10,515 nucleotides of DNA from Buttiauxella sp035271705 (GTDB lineage: Bacteria; Pseudomonadota; Gammaproteobacteria; Enterobacterales; Enterobacteriaceae), in NCBI RefSeq assembly GCF_035271705.1, contig NZ_DATERI010000082.1:1-10515 (forward strand), written 5' to 3'. Made by a program: the position numbers and the translations under genes. Of the stretch, positions 1 to 6,206 are shown in pieces; the stretch's first letter is position 1; each line of letters opens with the position of its first letter. The notes beneath the pieces are model-generated. The model saw only the letters and a program-made list of their open reading frames with translations, made no database searches and had not been told where the DNA came from.

Positions 1-949
1 GCTCGTTACCGACAAAGAACGGGCGGCGTTGATGCAAGGTTTCTGGGATGATATCCAGAATACGTTCTTTACCGTCGCTGGCTTTACCGCCCGCTTGTTC
101 TGCAAGGAATGCCATCGGGTTACCTTCATACAGCAAACGCAGCTTCCCTTGTGGGTGGCTTGCGGTGCTTGGATAGAGATAAATCCCACCTTTTAACAGG
201 TTGCGGTGGAAATCTGCCACCAAAGAGCCGATGTAGCGTGAGGTATACGGGCGCTGAGTGTTGGCGTCTTCTTCCTGACAGAACTTAATGTATTTCTTCA
301 CCCCGGACGGGAAACGGATGTAGTTCCCTTCGTTGATGGAATACGTGCTTCCTTTTTGCGGGAAGCGCATACGTTCCTGGCACAGACAGAACACGCCCAG
401 TGACGGATCGTAAGTGAAGGCATGTACGCCACAACCGGTGGTGTAAACCAGCATGGTTGAGGAACCGTAAACCACATAACCTGCCGCCACCTGGCGGTTG
501 CCTGGTTGGAGGAAATCGGCTTCAGTGACTGGTGTACCTACCGGCGTGATGCGGCGATAGATAGAGAAAATTGTACCCACGGACACGTTGACGTCGATGT
601 TTGAGGAGCCATCAAGAGGGTCCATCAACACCACATATTTGGCATGCTCCGCGCCTTCGAAAATAACAATCTCATCTTCTTCTTCGGAAGCGACACCCGC
701 CACAATTCCACGGGCTTTCAGCGCGGCTTTCAGTTTTTCGTTTGCGAACAGGTCGAGTTTTTGCTGCTCTTCGCCCTGAACGTTTTCAGCTCCGCTCGCA
801 CCCAGAATATCCACCAGACCCGCTTTGTTGATGTCGCGGTGGATGATTTTTGCGCCGAGCTTTATCGCCGACAGCAATGAAGTCAGTTCACCCGTTGCAT
901 GCGAGAACTCGTGCTGCTTTTCGACAATAAATTCACCTAACGTTTTCAT
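1..949 (-). CDS. fbp: Fructose-1,6-bisphosphatase class 1, 3' end cut off by window
   Basis: Hydrolyses fructose 1,6-bisphosphate to fructose 6-phosphate and phosphate in the cytoplasm, the committed step of gluconeogenesis. The reading frame starts at the CAT at 947-949 (protein MKTLGEFIVEKQHEF...) and stays open to base 1, giving 316 complete codons. The E. coli enzyme has 332 residues, so only about the last 16 are missing. The metal and phosphate binding signature DPLDGSSNID is at residues 110-119, preceded by the acidic stretch ASEEEDE at about 87-93. Later segments TSRYIGSLVADFHRNL and GGIYLYPSTASHP are the family's sugar-phosphate binding region. A GGAAAG ribosome binding site lies just upstream of the start. 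It is divergent from mpl as in E. coli. Identification is by near-complete recall of the E. coli sequence and is secure. Confidence 0.97.
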   Translation of the reverse strand, partial: MKTLGEFIVEKQHEFSHATGELTSLLSAIKLGAKIIHRDINKAGLVDILGASGAENVQGEEQQKLDLFANEKLKAALKARGIVAGVASEEEDEIVIFEGAEHAKYVVLMDPLDGSSNIDVNVSVGTIFSIYRRITPVGTPVTEADFLQPGNRQVAAGYVVYGSSTMLVYTTGCGVHAFTYDPSLGVFCLCQERMRFPQKGSTYSINEGNYIRFPSGVKKYIKFCQEEDANTQRPYTSRYIGSLVADFHRNLLKGGIYLYPSTASHPQGKLRLLYEGNPMAFLAEQAGGKASDGKERILDIIPETLHQRRPFFVGNE

Positions 950-977
950 AATACTTTCCCTGCATCTGTCCGTTGAG

Positions 978-1014
978 TAATCCCATTATACGCCGAGAGG
1001 CGGGGGCGTTGGCT
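978..1014 (-). promoter_or_regulatory. Probable fbp sigma-70 promoter
   Basis: On the minus strand a perfect TATAAT lies at 990-985, which predicts transcription starting near 978 and a leader of about 29 nt. The expected -35 position (about 1007-1014) has only a poor match (AGCCAA or GCCAAC) and lies inside the left edge of the ERIC element that begins near 1005. The -10 is visible. The -35 and start point are inferred. Confidence 0.55.
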
Positions 1015-1100
1015 GCACTCACTTACCCGAATCACTTACCAGAATAAGCTCATCGGGGTAAGATCCCTTGCCGTCTACCTGCAACTCGAATTATTTAGGG
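1005..1100 (+). repeat. ERIC element, left end truncated
   Basis: Enterobacterial repetitive intergenic consensus (about 127 bp when complete). The segment starts with the ERIC-internal GCGTTGGCTGC at 1006-1016 and runs to the canonical right end AACTCGAATTATTTAGGG at 1083-1100. The outer left roughly 25 bp (the TACCC...CTTCAAG...TGCAGG end) are missing. Bases 1078-1100 are identical over 23 bp to 4798-4820 of the second ERIC. The central palindrome persists as CTTACCC (1022-1028) with GGGTAAG (1056-1062), and inner CTTA (1035-1038) with TAAG (1045-1048). It lies between the fbp and mpl promoters. Confidence 0.88.
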
Positions 1101-1191
1101 ATGAAGCGATTGCAACAATCCTAACAAATATTCAAATAGTAGCGTACAGGTGAATCGCGCCAGCTAAATGCGGAATATCCTGAAATGCGAT

Positions 1192-1226
1192 TTGCCACCA
1201 CTCAACATGCGGTTAGAATGTGTGCC
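1192..1226 (+). promoter_or_regulatory. Probable mpl sigma-70 promoter
   Basis: TTGCCA at 1192-1197 and TAGAAT at 1214-1219 are separated by 16 bp. They predict a start near 1226 and a leader of about 22 nt before the mpl ATG at 1248. The stretch between the ERIC right end (1100) and this promoter shows nothing else I can name. Confidence 0.6.
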
Positions 1227-1247
1227 TAAGAATAGAAGGATAGTGTT

Positions 1248-2618
1248 ATGCGCATTCATATTTTGGGTATTTGCGGTACGTTCATGGGTGGCTTGGCTAT
1301 GCTTGCCCGCTCACTCGGCCATGAGGTTACTGGCTCGGACGCGAATGTGTATCCGCCAATGAGCACTCTGCTTCAAGAGCAGGGGATTGATTTAATTCAA
1401 GGTTACGACCCAAGCCAGCTCGACCCTCAGCCGGATTTGGTGATCATCGGTAATGCCATGACGCGCGGTAACCCGTGTGTGGAAGCGGTGCTAGAGAAAG
1501 GCATCCCTTACCTGTCAGGCCCACAGTGGTTGCACGACTTTGTCCTGCGTGACCGTTGGGTCATTGCGGTTGCGGGAACGCACGGCAAAACGACCACGGC
1601 AGGCATGGCGGCCTGGATTCTGGAAGCTTGCGGCTACCAGCCTGGTTTTGTCATCGGCGGCGTACCGGGTAATTTCGACGTTTCTGCACGCTTGGGTGAA
1701 AGCTCATTCTTCGTGATTGAAGCCGATGAATACGACTGTGCGTTCTTCGATAAGCGTTCCAAATTCGTGCATTATTGCCCGCGTACACTGATCCTCAATA
1801 ATCTTGAGTTCGATCACGCGGATATTTTTGACGACCTGAAAGCGATTCAGAAACAGTTCCACCATCTGGTGCGTATCGTGCCGGGGCAGGGGAAAATCAT
1901 CTGGCCAGAAAACGACGCCAATATTAAACATACATTGGCGATGGGGTGCTGGAGCGAACAAGAACTGGTGGGCGAACAAGGCCACTGGCAGGCGAAGAAA
2001 CTCACTCCAGATGCTTCTCATTGGGAAGTGTATCTGGATGGCGAACGTGTCGGTGAAGTGAACTGGCAGTTAGTGGGTGAACACAATATGCATAACGGGC
2101 TGATGGCAATTGCTGCTGCGCGTCATGTGGGTGTGACGCCTGCTGATGCGGCGAAAGCGTTGGACAGTTTCGTGAATGCGCGTCGCCGCCTTGAATTACG
2201 CGGTGAAGCAAACGGCGTAACGGTGTATGACGATTTTGCTCACCATCCAACGGCGATTCTGGCGACCCTTGCTGCGCTGCGCAGCAAAGTGGGTGGAACC
2301 GCACGTATTTTGGCCGTGCTTGAGCCGCGTTCTAACACCATGAAAATGGGCCACAGCAAAGACGATCTCGCGCCATCTTTAGGCCGTGCAGATGAAGTCT
2401 TTTTACTTCAGCCACCGCATATTCCGTGGCAGGTTGTGGAAGTGGCAGAAGCCTGTATTCAGCCGGCACACTGGAGTGCGGATGTCGATGTTTTGGTGGA
2501 TATGGTGATGAAAATTGCCCAGCCTGGCGACCATATTCTGGTGATGAGTAACGGTGGTTTCGGTGGTATTCACCAGAAATTGCTGGATGCGTTGGCGAAG
2601 AAAGCTGAGAACCAGTAA
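1248..2618 (+). CDS. mpl: UDP-MurNAc:L-Ala-gamma-D-Glu-meso-DAP ligase (murein peptide ligase)
   Basis: Cytoplasmic Mur-ligase relative that recycles the tripeptide L-Ala-gamma-D-Glu-meso-DAP, released from old peptidoglycan, by joining it to UDP-MurNAc using ATP. The product has 456 residues (457 in E. coli). The N-terminal Rossmann domain begins HILGICGTFMGG (residues 4-15). The ATP P-loop GTHGKTTT is at residues 110-117. Further Mur-ligase motifs are EADEYD, NLEFDHADIF and YDDFAHHP, followed by ALE/VLEPRSNTMKMG in the C-terminal domain. The start ATG at 1248 has an AGAAGGA site ahead of it and reproduces the E. coli N-terminus. It ends at a bidirectional terminator shared with convergent darP. 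An out-of-frame open frame at 1168-1362 overlaps the start and is not a gene. Confidence 0.97.
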   Translation: MRIHILGICGTFMGGLAMLARSLGHEVTGSDANVYPPMSTLLQEQGIDLIQGYDPSQLDPQPDLVIIGNAMTRGNPCVEAVLEKGIPYLSGPQWLHDFVLRDRWVIAVAGTHGKTTTAGMAAWILEACGYQPGFVIGGVPGNFDVSARLGESSFFVIEADEYDCAFFDKRSKFVHYCPRTLILNNLEFDHADIFDDLKAIQKQFHHLVRIVPGQGKIIWPENDANIKHTLAMGCWSEQELVGEQGHWQAKKLTPDASHWEVYLDGERVGEVNWQLVGEHNMHNGLMAIAAARHVGVTPADAAKALDSFVNARRRLELRGEANGVTVYDDFAHHPTAILATLAALRSKVGGTARILAVLEPRSNTMKMGHSKDDLAPSLGRADEVFLLQPPHIPWQVVEVAEACIQPAHWSADVDVLVDMVMKIAQPGDHILVMSNGGFGGIHQKLLDALAKKAENQ

Positions 2619-2631
2619 TACTGGTGAATAT

Positions 2632-2659
2632 AAAAAAACCCGCATTTGCGGGTTTTTTT
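2632..2659. terminator. Bidirectional intrinsic terminator between mpl and darP
   Basis: An A tract at 2632-2638, the stem CCCGC (2639-2643) with loop ATTT and GCGGG (2648-2652), and seven Ts at 2653-2659. The A and T tracts on either side allow it to work in both directions, which suits the convergent genes mpl (stop at 2618) and darP (stop at 2693). Confidence 0.9.
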
Positions 2660-2692
2660 ATGGGTGACGACTGTTCATCCGACACATATCGC

Positions 2693-3244
2693 TTAACCCT
2701 GGCTTTCGGCCAGTTCGCGCAGATAAGAGAAAATCTGACGGTAAGACTTTGGCGGCTTGTTAGCGGCCTTTTCTTTTTGAGCGTTGCGGATCAGTACGCG
2801 CAGTTGCTGGCGGTCAGCTTCCGGGTACAGTCTTAACACTTCGGTCATCGCGTCATCACCTTCTTCAACCAGACGATCACGCAGTGCTTCCAGTTTATGG
2901 AACAGTGCAACTTGCTGGTTGTGACGGTTTTTCAGTTTATCCAACGCCACGCGGATAGGATCCATGTCGCGCGAACGCATCATTTTGCCAATCAACTGAA
3001 CCTGACGACGACGGCCTTCTTTCTTGATTTTTTGTGCAAGATCAATCGCCGCACGCAAATCTTCATCCAGAGGGATTTTGTCGAGGGCGTTCTTGCCCAG
3101 GTCCATCAACTCCATACCCAGACGTTTTAATTCCTCGGCATCACGCTTAATTTCGCTTTTACTGACCCAGATAATCTCATCATCTTCGTCTTCATTTTCG
3201 TCATCCGGGACGTCGTCGAGCCAGTCATCGGGCTGCTTAGTCAT
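2693..3244 (-). CDS. darP: Ribosome biogenesis factor DarP (YjgA family)
   Basis: DarP (formerly YjgA) binds late precursors of the 50S ribosomal subunit and helps the peptidyl-transferase region of 23S rRNA to mature. The 183-residue length equals that of the E. coli protein, and the start MTKQPDDWLDDVP and blocks SKSEIKRDAEELKRLG and ALDKLKNRHNQQVALFHKLE match it closely. The N-terminal 25 residues are strongly acidic. The rest is predicted helical and rich in Arg/Lys, in keeping with an RNA-binding helical bundle. The AAGGAG site at about 3252-3257 (minus strand) is well placed. A candidate promoter, TTCGCA (3300-3295) and TAGAAT (3276-3271) with an 18-bp spacer, lies in the gap shared with pmbA. 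The C-terminus faces mpl. Confidence 0.96.
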   Translation of the reverse strand: MTKQPDDWLDDVPDDENEDEDDEIIWVSKSEIKRDAEELKRLGMELMDLGKNALDKIPLDEDLRAAIDLAQKIKKEGRRRQVQLIGKMMRSRDMDPIRVALDKLKNRHNQQVALFHKLEALRDRLVEEGDDAMTEVLRLYPEADRQQLRVLIRNAQKEKAANKPPKSYRQIFSYLRELAESQG

Positions 3245-3264
3245 ATTAGGCTCCTTAAAAAAAG

Positions 3265-3335
3265 TGGCTAATTCTACCAGTAAAGCCTGTTCACTGCGAA
3301 ATTGTTCTGTTCTGGGTTAGACTTAAATTACTCAC
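3265..3335. promoter_or_regulatory. Divergent darP/pmbA promoter region
   Basis: The 99-bp gap between the two start codons must hold both promoters. On the minus strand TTCGCA (3300-3295) and TAGAAT (3276-3271) make a reasonable darP promoter. On the plus strand TTGTTC (3302-3307) with TTAAAT (3323-3328), spacer 15 bp, is a weaker candidate for pmbA. The two would be back to back without overlap. Start points are inferred. Confidence 0.4.
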
Positions 3336-3343
3336 CTTACATT

Positions 3344-4696
3344 ATGGCAGTAGCGATGAAAGTAAACACGCAAGTAGCACAACAACGTCAGGTTCTGGAA
3401 CAAGCGGTATCTCAGGCGCTGGAACTGGCTTCCGCTCAGTCCGATGGCGCAGAAGTTGCCGTCAGTAAAACCACTGGTATCAGCGTCAGCACTCGATACG
3501 GTGAGGTGGAAAACGTAGAATTTAACAGCGATGGTGCGTTAGGTATCACCGTTTATCATCAAAACCGTAAGGGCAGCGCATCGACGACCGACCTTAGCCC
3601 GGATGCCGTGGCGCGTACCGTGCAGGCCGCTTTGGATATCGCCCGATACACCTCTCCAGACCCGTACGCGGGTGTGGCAGAAAAAGAGTTACTGGCCTTT
3701 GAAGCGCCAGATTTAGATCTTTTCCACCCAACTGAAATGGACGCAGATCGCGCCATTGAGCTGGCAGCCCGCGCTGAAAATGCCTCATTGAATGTGGATA
3801 AACGCATCAACAACACCGAAGGCGGCAGTTTTAACAGCCACTACGGCATCAAAGTTTTCGGCAATAGCCACGGCATGCTGCAAAGCTTTTGCTCCACTCG
3901 CCATTCCCTGTCCAGCTGTGTCATCGCTGAAGTCAACGGTGAGATGGAACGCGATTACGCTTACACCATTGGTCGTGCGATGGAAGACCTGGATAGCCCG
4001 GAATCCGTGGGCATTGAGTGCGCGCGTCGCACGCTTGCACGTTTGTCTCCGCGTAAGCTGTCCACCATGAAAGCGCCCGTCATTTTTGCGGCTGAAGCGG
4101 CGACGGGCCTGTTCGGGCATTTAGTTGGCGCGATTGCAGGCGGTTCGGTTTATCGCAAATCTACCTTCTTGCTCGATTCACTCGGCAAACAAATCTTGCC
4201 AGAATGGCTGACGATTGAAGAACACCCGCATTTGCTCAAAGCCCTGGCTTCCTCGCCGTTTGACAGCGAAGGGGTTCGCACAGAGCGCCGTGACATTATC
4301 AAAGATGGTGTTCTGCAACAGTGGCTGCTGACCAACTATTCTGCACGCAAGCTGGGTCTGAAAAGCACCGGCCATGCGGGTGGCATCCATAACTGGCGTA
4401 TCGAAGGGCGCGGCCTGGATTTTGACGGGATGCTTAAAGAGATGGGCACCGGGCTGGTGGTCACTGAATTGATGGGCCAGGGCGTGAGCGGTATCACTGG
4501 CGACTATTCACGTGGCGCGTCTGGTTTCTGGGTCGAGAATGGCGAAATTCAGTATCCGGTGAGTGAAATTACCATCGCCGGCAACTTGAAAGATATGTGG
4601 CGGGAAATTGTCACAGTAGGCAGTGATATTGAGAAACGCAGTAATATTCAGTGTGGTTCAGTGCTGTTACCGGAGATGAAGATCGCCGGGCAGTAG
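3344..4696 (+). CDS. pmbA: Metalloprotease subunit TldE/PmbA
   Basis: Non-catalytic partner of TldD in the cytoplasmic TldD-TldE protease. In E. coli this protease trims modified peptides such as pro-microcin B17 and degrades the antitoxin CcdA. TldD supplies the zinc site and TldE lacks it; no HExxH motif is seen here. I chose the ATG at 3344 (MAVAMKVNTQ...), which gives 450 residues, equal to E. coli PmbA, and aligns with its MALAMKV start. An in-frame ATG at 3302 would add 14 residues and overlap the likely promoter. Family blocks are clear: SDGAEVAVSKTTGISVSTR near the N-terminus, NTEGGSFNSHYG in the middle, and LKSTGHAGGIHNWRI plus ITGDYSRGASGFWVENG near the C-terminus. No good ribosome binding site precedes the start. 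The gene lies upstream of cybC, separated by an ERIC. Confidence 0.96.
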   Translation: MAVAMKVNTQVAQQRQVLEQAVSQALELASAQSDGAEVAVSKTTGISVSTRYGEVENVEFNSDGALGITVYHQNRKGSASTTDLSPDAVARTVQAALDIARYTSPDPYAGVAEKELLAFEAPDLDLFHPTEMDADRAIELAARAENASLNVDKRINNTEGGSFNSHYGIKVFGNSHGMLQSFCSTRHSLSSCVIAEVNGEMERDYAYTIGRAMEDLDSPESVGIECARRTLARLSPRKLSTMKAPVIFAAEAATGLFGHLVGAIAGGSVYRKSTFLLDSLGKQILPEWLTIEEHPHLLKALASSPFDSEGVRTERRDIIKDGVLQQWLLTNYSARKLGLKSTGHAGGIHNWRIEGRGLDFDGMLKEMGTGLVVTELMGQGVSGITGDYSRGASGFWVENGEIQYPVSEITIAGNLKDMWREIVTVGSDIEKRSNIQCGSVLLPEMKIAGQ

Positions 4697-4699
4697 AAT

Positions 4700-4822
4700 T
4701 ACCCGCCATACTTCAAGCTGCAGGTGCGTTGACTGCGCCCATGCGCCCCAGTTACATAGTTATCTATGCTGCTGGGGACTTAGGGTCTGGTCGCCTGCCT
4801 GCAACTCGAATTATTTAGGGTA
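4700..4822 (+). repeat. Complete ERIC element between pmbA and cybC
   Basis: 123 bp running from TACCC (4700) to GGGTA (4822), starting 4 bp after the pmbA stop and ending 21 bp before the cybC start. The imperfect terminal inverted repeat includes CTTCAAGCTGCAGG at the left and CCTGCAACTCGAATTATTTA at the right. The centre keeps the ERIC hairpin: CCCCAG, then ATAG, then CTAT, then CTGGGG. The last 23 bp of consensus (4798-4820) are identical to those of the ERIC near fbp. It is transcribed in the same direction as pmbA and cybC. Confidence 0.92.
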
Positions 4823-4843
4823 GATAACTAGAGAGGTAAATAA

Positions 4844-5230
4844 ATGCGTAAGCAACTGATTGCAATGTTGGCAGTATCGACCGTGTTATTTTCCGCAACA
4901 AGCATGGCGAAAGATGTTGGCGATGATATGGACATTATCGCAGAGAACTACAAAACCGTGTTGGGTACTGATAACGCGGCAGAGCTAAAAACCTCACTCA
5001 ATAATATGCGCACTGCGGCACTGGATGCGCAAAAAGGGACTCCGCCGAAACTTGAAAACAAAGCACCAGACAGCGCGGAGCTAAAAGACTATCGCCACGG
5101 TTTGGATCTGCTGGTGGGGCAAATTGATGGGGCGCTGAAACTTGCCAATGAAGGCAAAGTGAAAGAAGCAAAAGCCGCAGCAGAAGAATTCAAAACCACT
5201 CGTAATGCCTACCATAAGAAATACCGCTAA
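4844..5230 (+). CDS. cybC: Soluble cytochrome b562, periplasmic
   Basis: Small periplasmic electron carrier that binds one non-covalent b-type heme in a four-helix bundle. Its physiological partner is not established. The product has 128 residues like E. coli CybC. A signal peptide (MRKQLIAMLAVSTVLFSATSMA) is cleaved after residue 22, leaving 106 residues. The two axial heme ligands are present at the family positions of the mature chain: Met7 (KDVGDDM) and His102 (NAYHKKYR). The conserved ALDAQKGTPPKLENKAPDS and DLLVGQIDGALKLANEGKVKEA segments are helix 2-3 blocks. GAGAGG at about 4831-4836 serves as ribosome binding site. A complete ERIC occupies almost the whole upstream gap, so the gene depends on readthrough from pmbA or on a promoter in or next to the ERIC. 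Confidence 0.96.
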   Translation: MRKQLIAMLAVSTVLFSATSMAKDVGDDMDIIAENYKTVLGTDNAAELKTSLNNMRTAALDAQKGTPPKLENKAPDSAELKDYRHGLDLLVGQIDGALKLANEGKVKEAKAAAEEFKTTRNAYHKKYR

Positions 5231-5237
5231 GCTCATA

Positions 5238-5259
5238 CTGGCCCTGCCCATAGGGCCAG
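5238..5259 (+). terminator. Hairpin after cybC, possible weak terminator
   Basis: Perfect 8-bp stem CTGGCCCT (5238-5245) and AGGGCCAG (5252-5259) around a 6-nt loop. The following bases (CATTAATTTGTTT) are only loosely T-rich, so termination is probably partial. It sits 7 nt after the cybC stop and before the next gene on the same strand. Confidence 0.55.
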
Positions 5260-5294
5260 CATTAATTTGTTTATCTTATAAGGACATCTGAGTT

Positions 5295-5879
5295 ATGAAA
5301 CCGATTCAAACGTTTATTAAGGGTGCCGCTACTGTTTCACTGCTCGCATTCAGTGTTTTCTCTGCAAATGCCGCAATCCAGCCCGTGGCGGGTGATTTCC
5401 AGGCTGACCATTTTTCTGCAAAAGTGGTTTCAGTTGATCAAAAAAATCATGTCGTTGTGCTGGAAGGTGAACAAGGCAATAAAGTTTCGCTCACTGTCCC
5501 TAAAGAAGCCGGTACGCTGGCTAATTTGAAAGCGGGTGACACCGTCGATACCACCGTAACGCGCTCCGTTGCCGTTGCTTTTGATACCAATGTTGATAAA
5601 GCTGCACCAACAGCGTCATCAACCGAAGGCACTGAAAAAGCCACCAAAGAAAGCCCATCGCACGAAGCTTTCCGCCAGGTTAACGTTCAGCTCAAAATTA
5701 AACACATTGATTTGCAAAAGAACGAAGTGACTTTTGTCGGCCCTAAAGGGCAGGAGAAAGTGGTCACTGTTGAAGATCCAAAAGTTCAGGCTCGCTTGAA
5801 AGACTTTAAAGTAAACCAAAGTGTACGTGTGACTTATACCGATTCGATTCAAGTCGTCGCTCGTCCAGCAGCGAAGTAA
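5295..5879 (+). CDS. Exported protein of unknown function with two tandem homologous domains
   Basis: I do not recognise a named family. The product has 194 residues. A signal peptide with hydrophobic core GAATVSLLAFSVFSA ends at ANA, predicted cleavage after residue 26, so the mature protein should be periplasmic. Two segments share one pattern: residues 40-96 (FSAKVVSVDQKNHVVVLEGE, then ...LKAGDTVDTTVTRSVAVA) and residues 131-188 (VQLKIKHIDLQKNEVTFVGP, then ...LKDFKVNQSVRVTYTDSIQV). Each alternates hydrophobic residues as in a small beta barrel. A Ser/Thr/Ala/Glu-rich linker (about 100-125) joins them. There are no cysteines, no lipobox and no obvious metal site. The start at 5295 has AAGGA at 5280-5284. 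It lies 64 bp after cybC on the same strand, so it may share its transcript, but the hairpin between them argues for partial separation. Confidence 0.85.
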   Translation: MKPIQTFIKGAATVSLLAFSVFSANAAIQPVAGDFQADHFSAKVVSVDQKNHVVVLEGEQGNKVSLTVPKEAGTLANLKAGDTVDTTVTRSVAVAFDTNVDKAAPTASSTEGTEKATKESPSHEAFRQVNVQLKIKHIDLQKNEVTFVGPKGQEKVVTVEDPKVQARLKDFKVNQSVRVTYTDSIQVVARPAAK

Positions 5880-5895
5880 TTCCTTCCTTACGTTT

Positions 5896-5931
5896 ATCCT
5901 CCTCTTTCTGTTTTTTCGGGAAGAGGGGGAT
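5896..5931 (+). terminator. Long hairpin after the duplicated-domain gene
   Basis: A 13-bp stem, ATCCTCCTCTTTC (5896-5908) with GGAAGAGGGGGAT (5919-5931), including two G-T pairs, closes a 10-nt loop rich in T. It lies 17 nt after the stop codon at 5879. No T run follows, so it is a transcript-end or RNA-protecting hairpin rather than a textbook intrinsic terminator. Confidence 0.5.
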
Positions 5932-6206
5932 GGTTCAGTCCCTGAATGATTAACCCAGCAAGTTTCCCATAACCCTTCCTGAAACCACTTTTTCTTCACT
6001 GACTCATAACGTTATTGTTGTGTTTTGGCGCAAGGATTGTGTGTTTTGTGATCGCGCGGTGGCGCGGTTTTGAGATCTAAATTGCAAAATGAACCAAAAT
6101 TTATTTTTTGGTGAAATAACGTTTCATTTTATAAGAGTTCAATGCGTAAATACTTCCGAATCGAATTAGTTCCACACCGAAACTATGGATATTAGGAGTC
6201 TTAGGG
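5932..6206 (+). promoter_or_regulatory. Gene-free leader of the TRAP operon: promoter with nested inverted repeats
   Basis: With the preceding hairpin this is a 327-bp gap without a gene. Bases 5932-6085 show nothing I can name apart from a poor CRP-like half site (TGTGATCGCGCGGTGG, near 6047). A promoter is likely at TTGGTG (6108-6113) and TATAAG (6130-6135), spacer 16 bp, with transcription starting near 6142 and a leader of about 65 nt. Three inverted repeats crowd it: AAAATGAA (6086-6093) with TTCATTTT (6123-6130); ACCAAAA (6093-6099) with TTTTGGT (6106-6112); TGAAA (6112-6116) with TTTCA (6122-6126). These look like operator sites. Which regulator binds is unknown. Confidence 0.5.

Noticed and set aside
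588..880. Two plus-strand open frames of 63 and 78 codons
   Set aside because: They lie antisense inside fbp, which is fully explained by the minus-strand reading, and have no family resemblance.
1704..2685. Several minus-strand open frames of 80-117 codons across mpl
   Set aside because: They overlap the strongly conserved mpl frame. The one ending in KKPANAGFF-like sequence simply reads through the terminator hairpin.
2624..3320. Plus-strand open frames antisense to darP
   Set aside because: Low-complexity Ser-rich translation comes from the acidic codons of darP. No independent start signal or homology.
3302..3343. Upstream ATG that would lengthen pmbA by 14 codons
   Set aside because: The extra residues do not match PmbA, and this stretch is the probable promoter region; the ATG at 3344 gives the family length of 450.
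3559..4390. Open frames on both strands within pmbA
   Set aside because: All are out of frame with the conserved gene and resemble no family.
5619..5999. Minus-strand open frame of 126 codons
   Set aside because: It is antisense to the duplicated-domain gene and runs through the hairpin at 5896-5931. No ribosome site or family features.
6047..6062. CRP site upstream of the TRAP operon
   Set aside because: Only the left half TGTGA is present; the right half GGTGG does not match TCACA.
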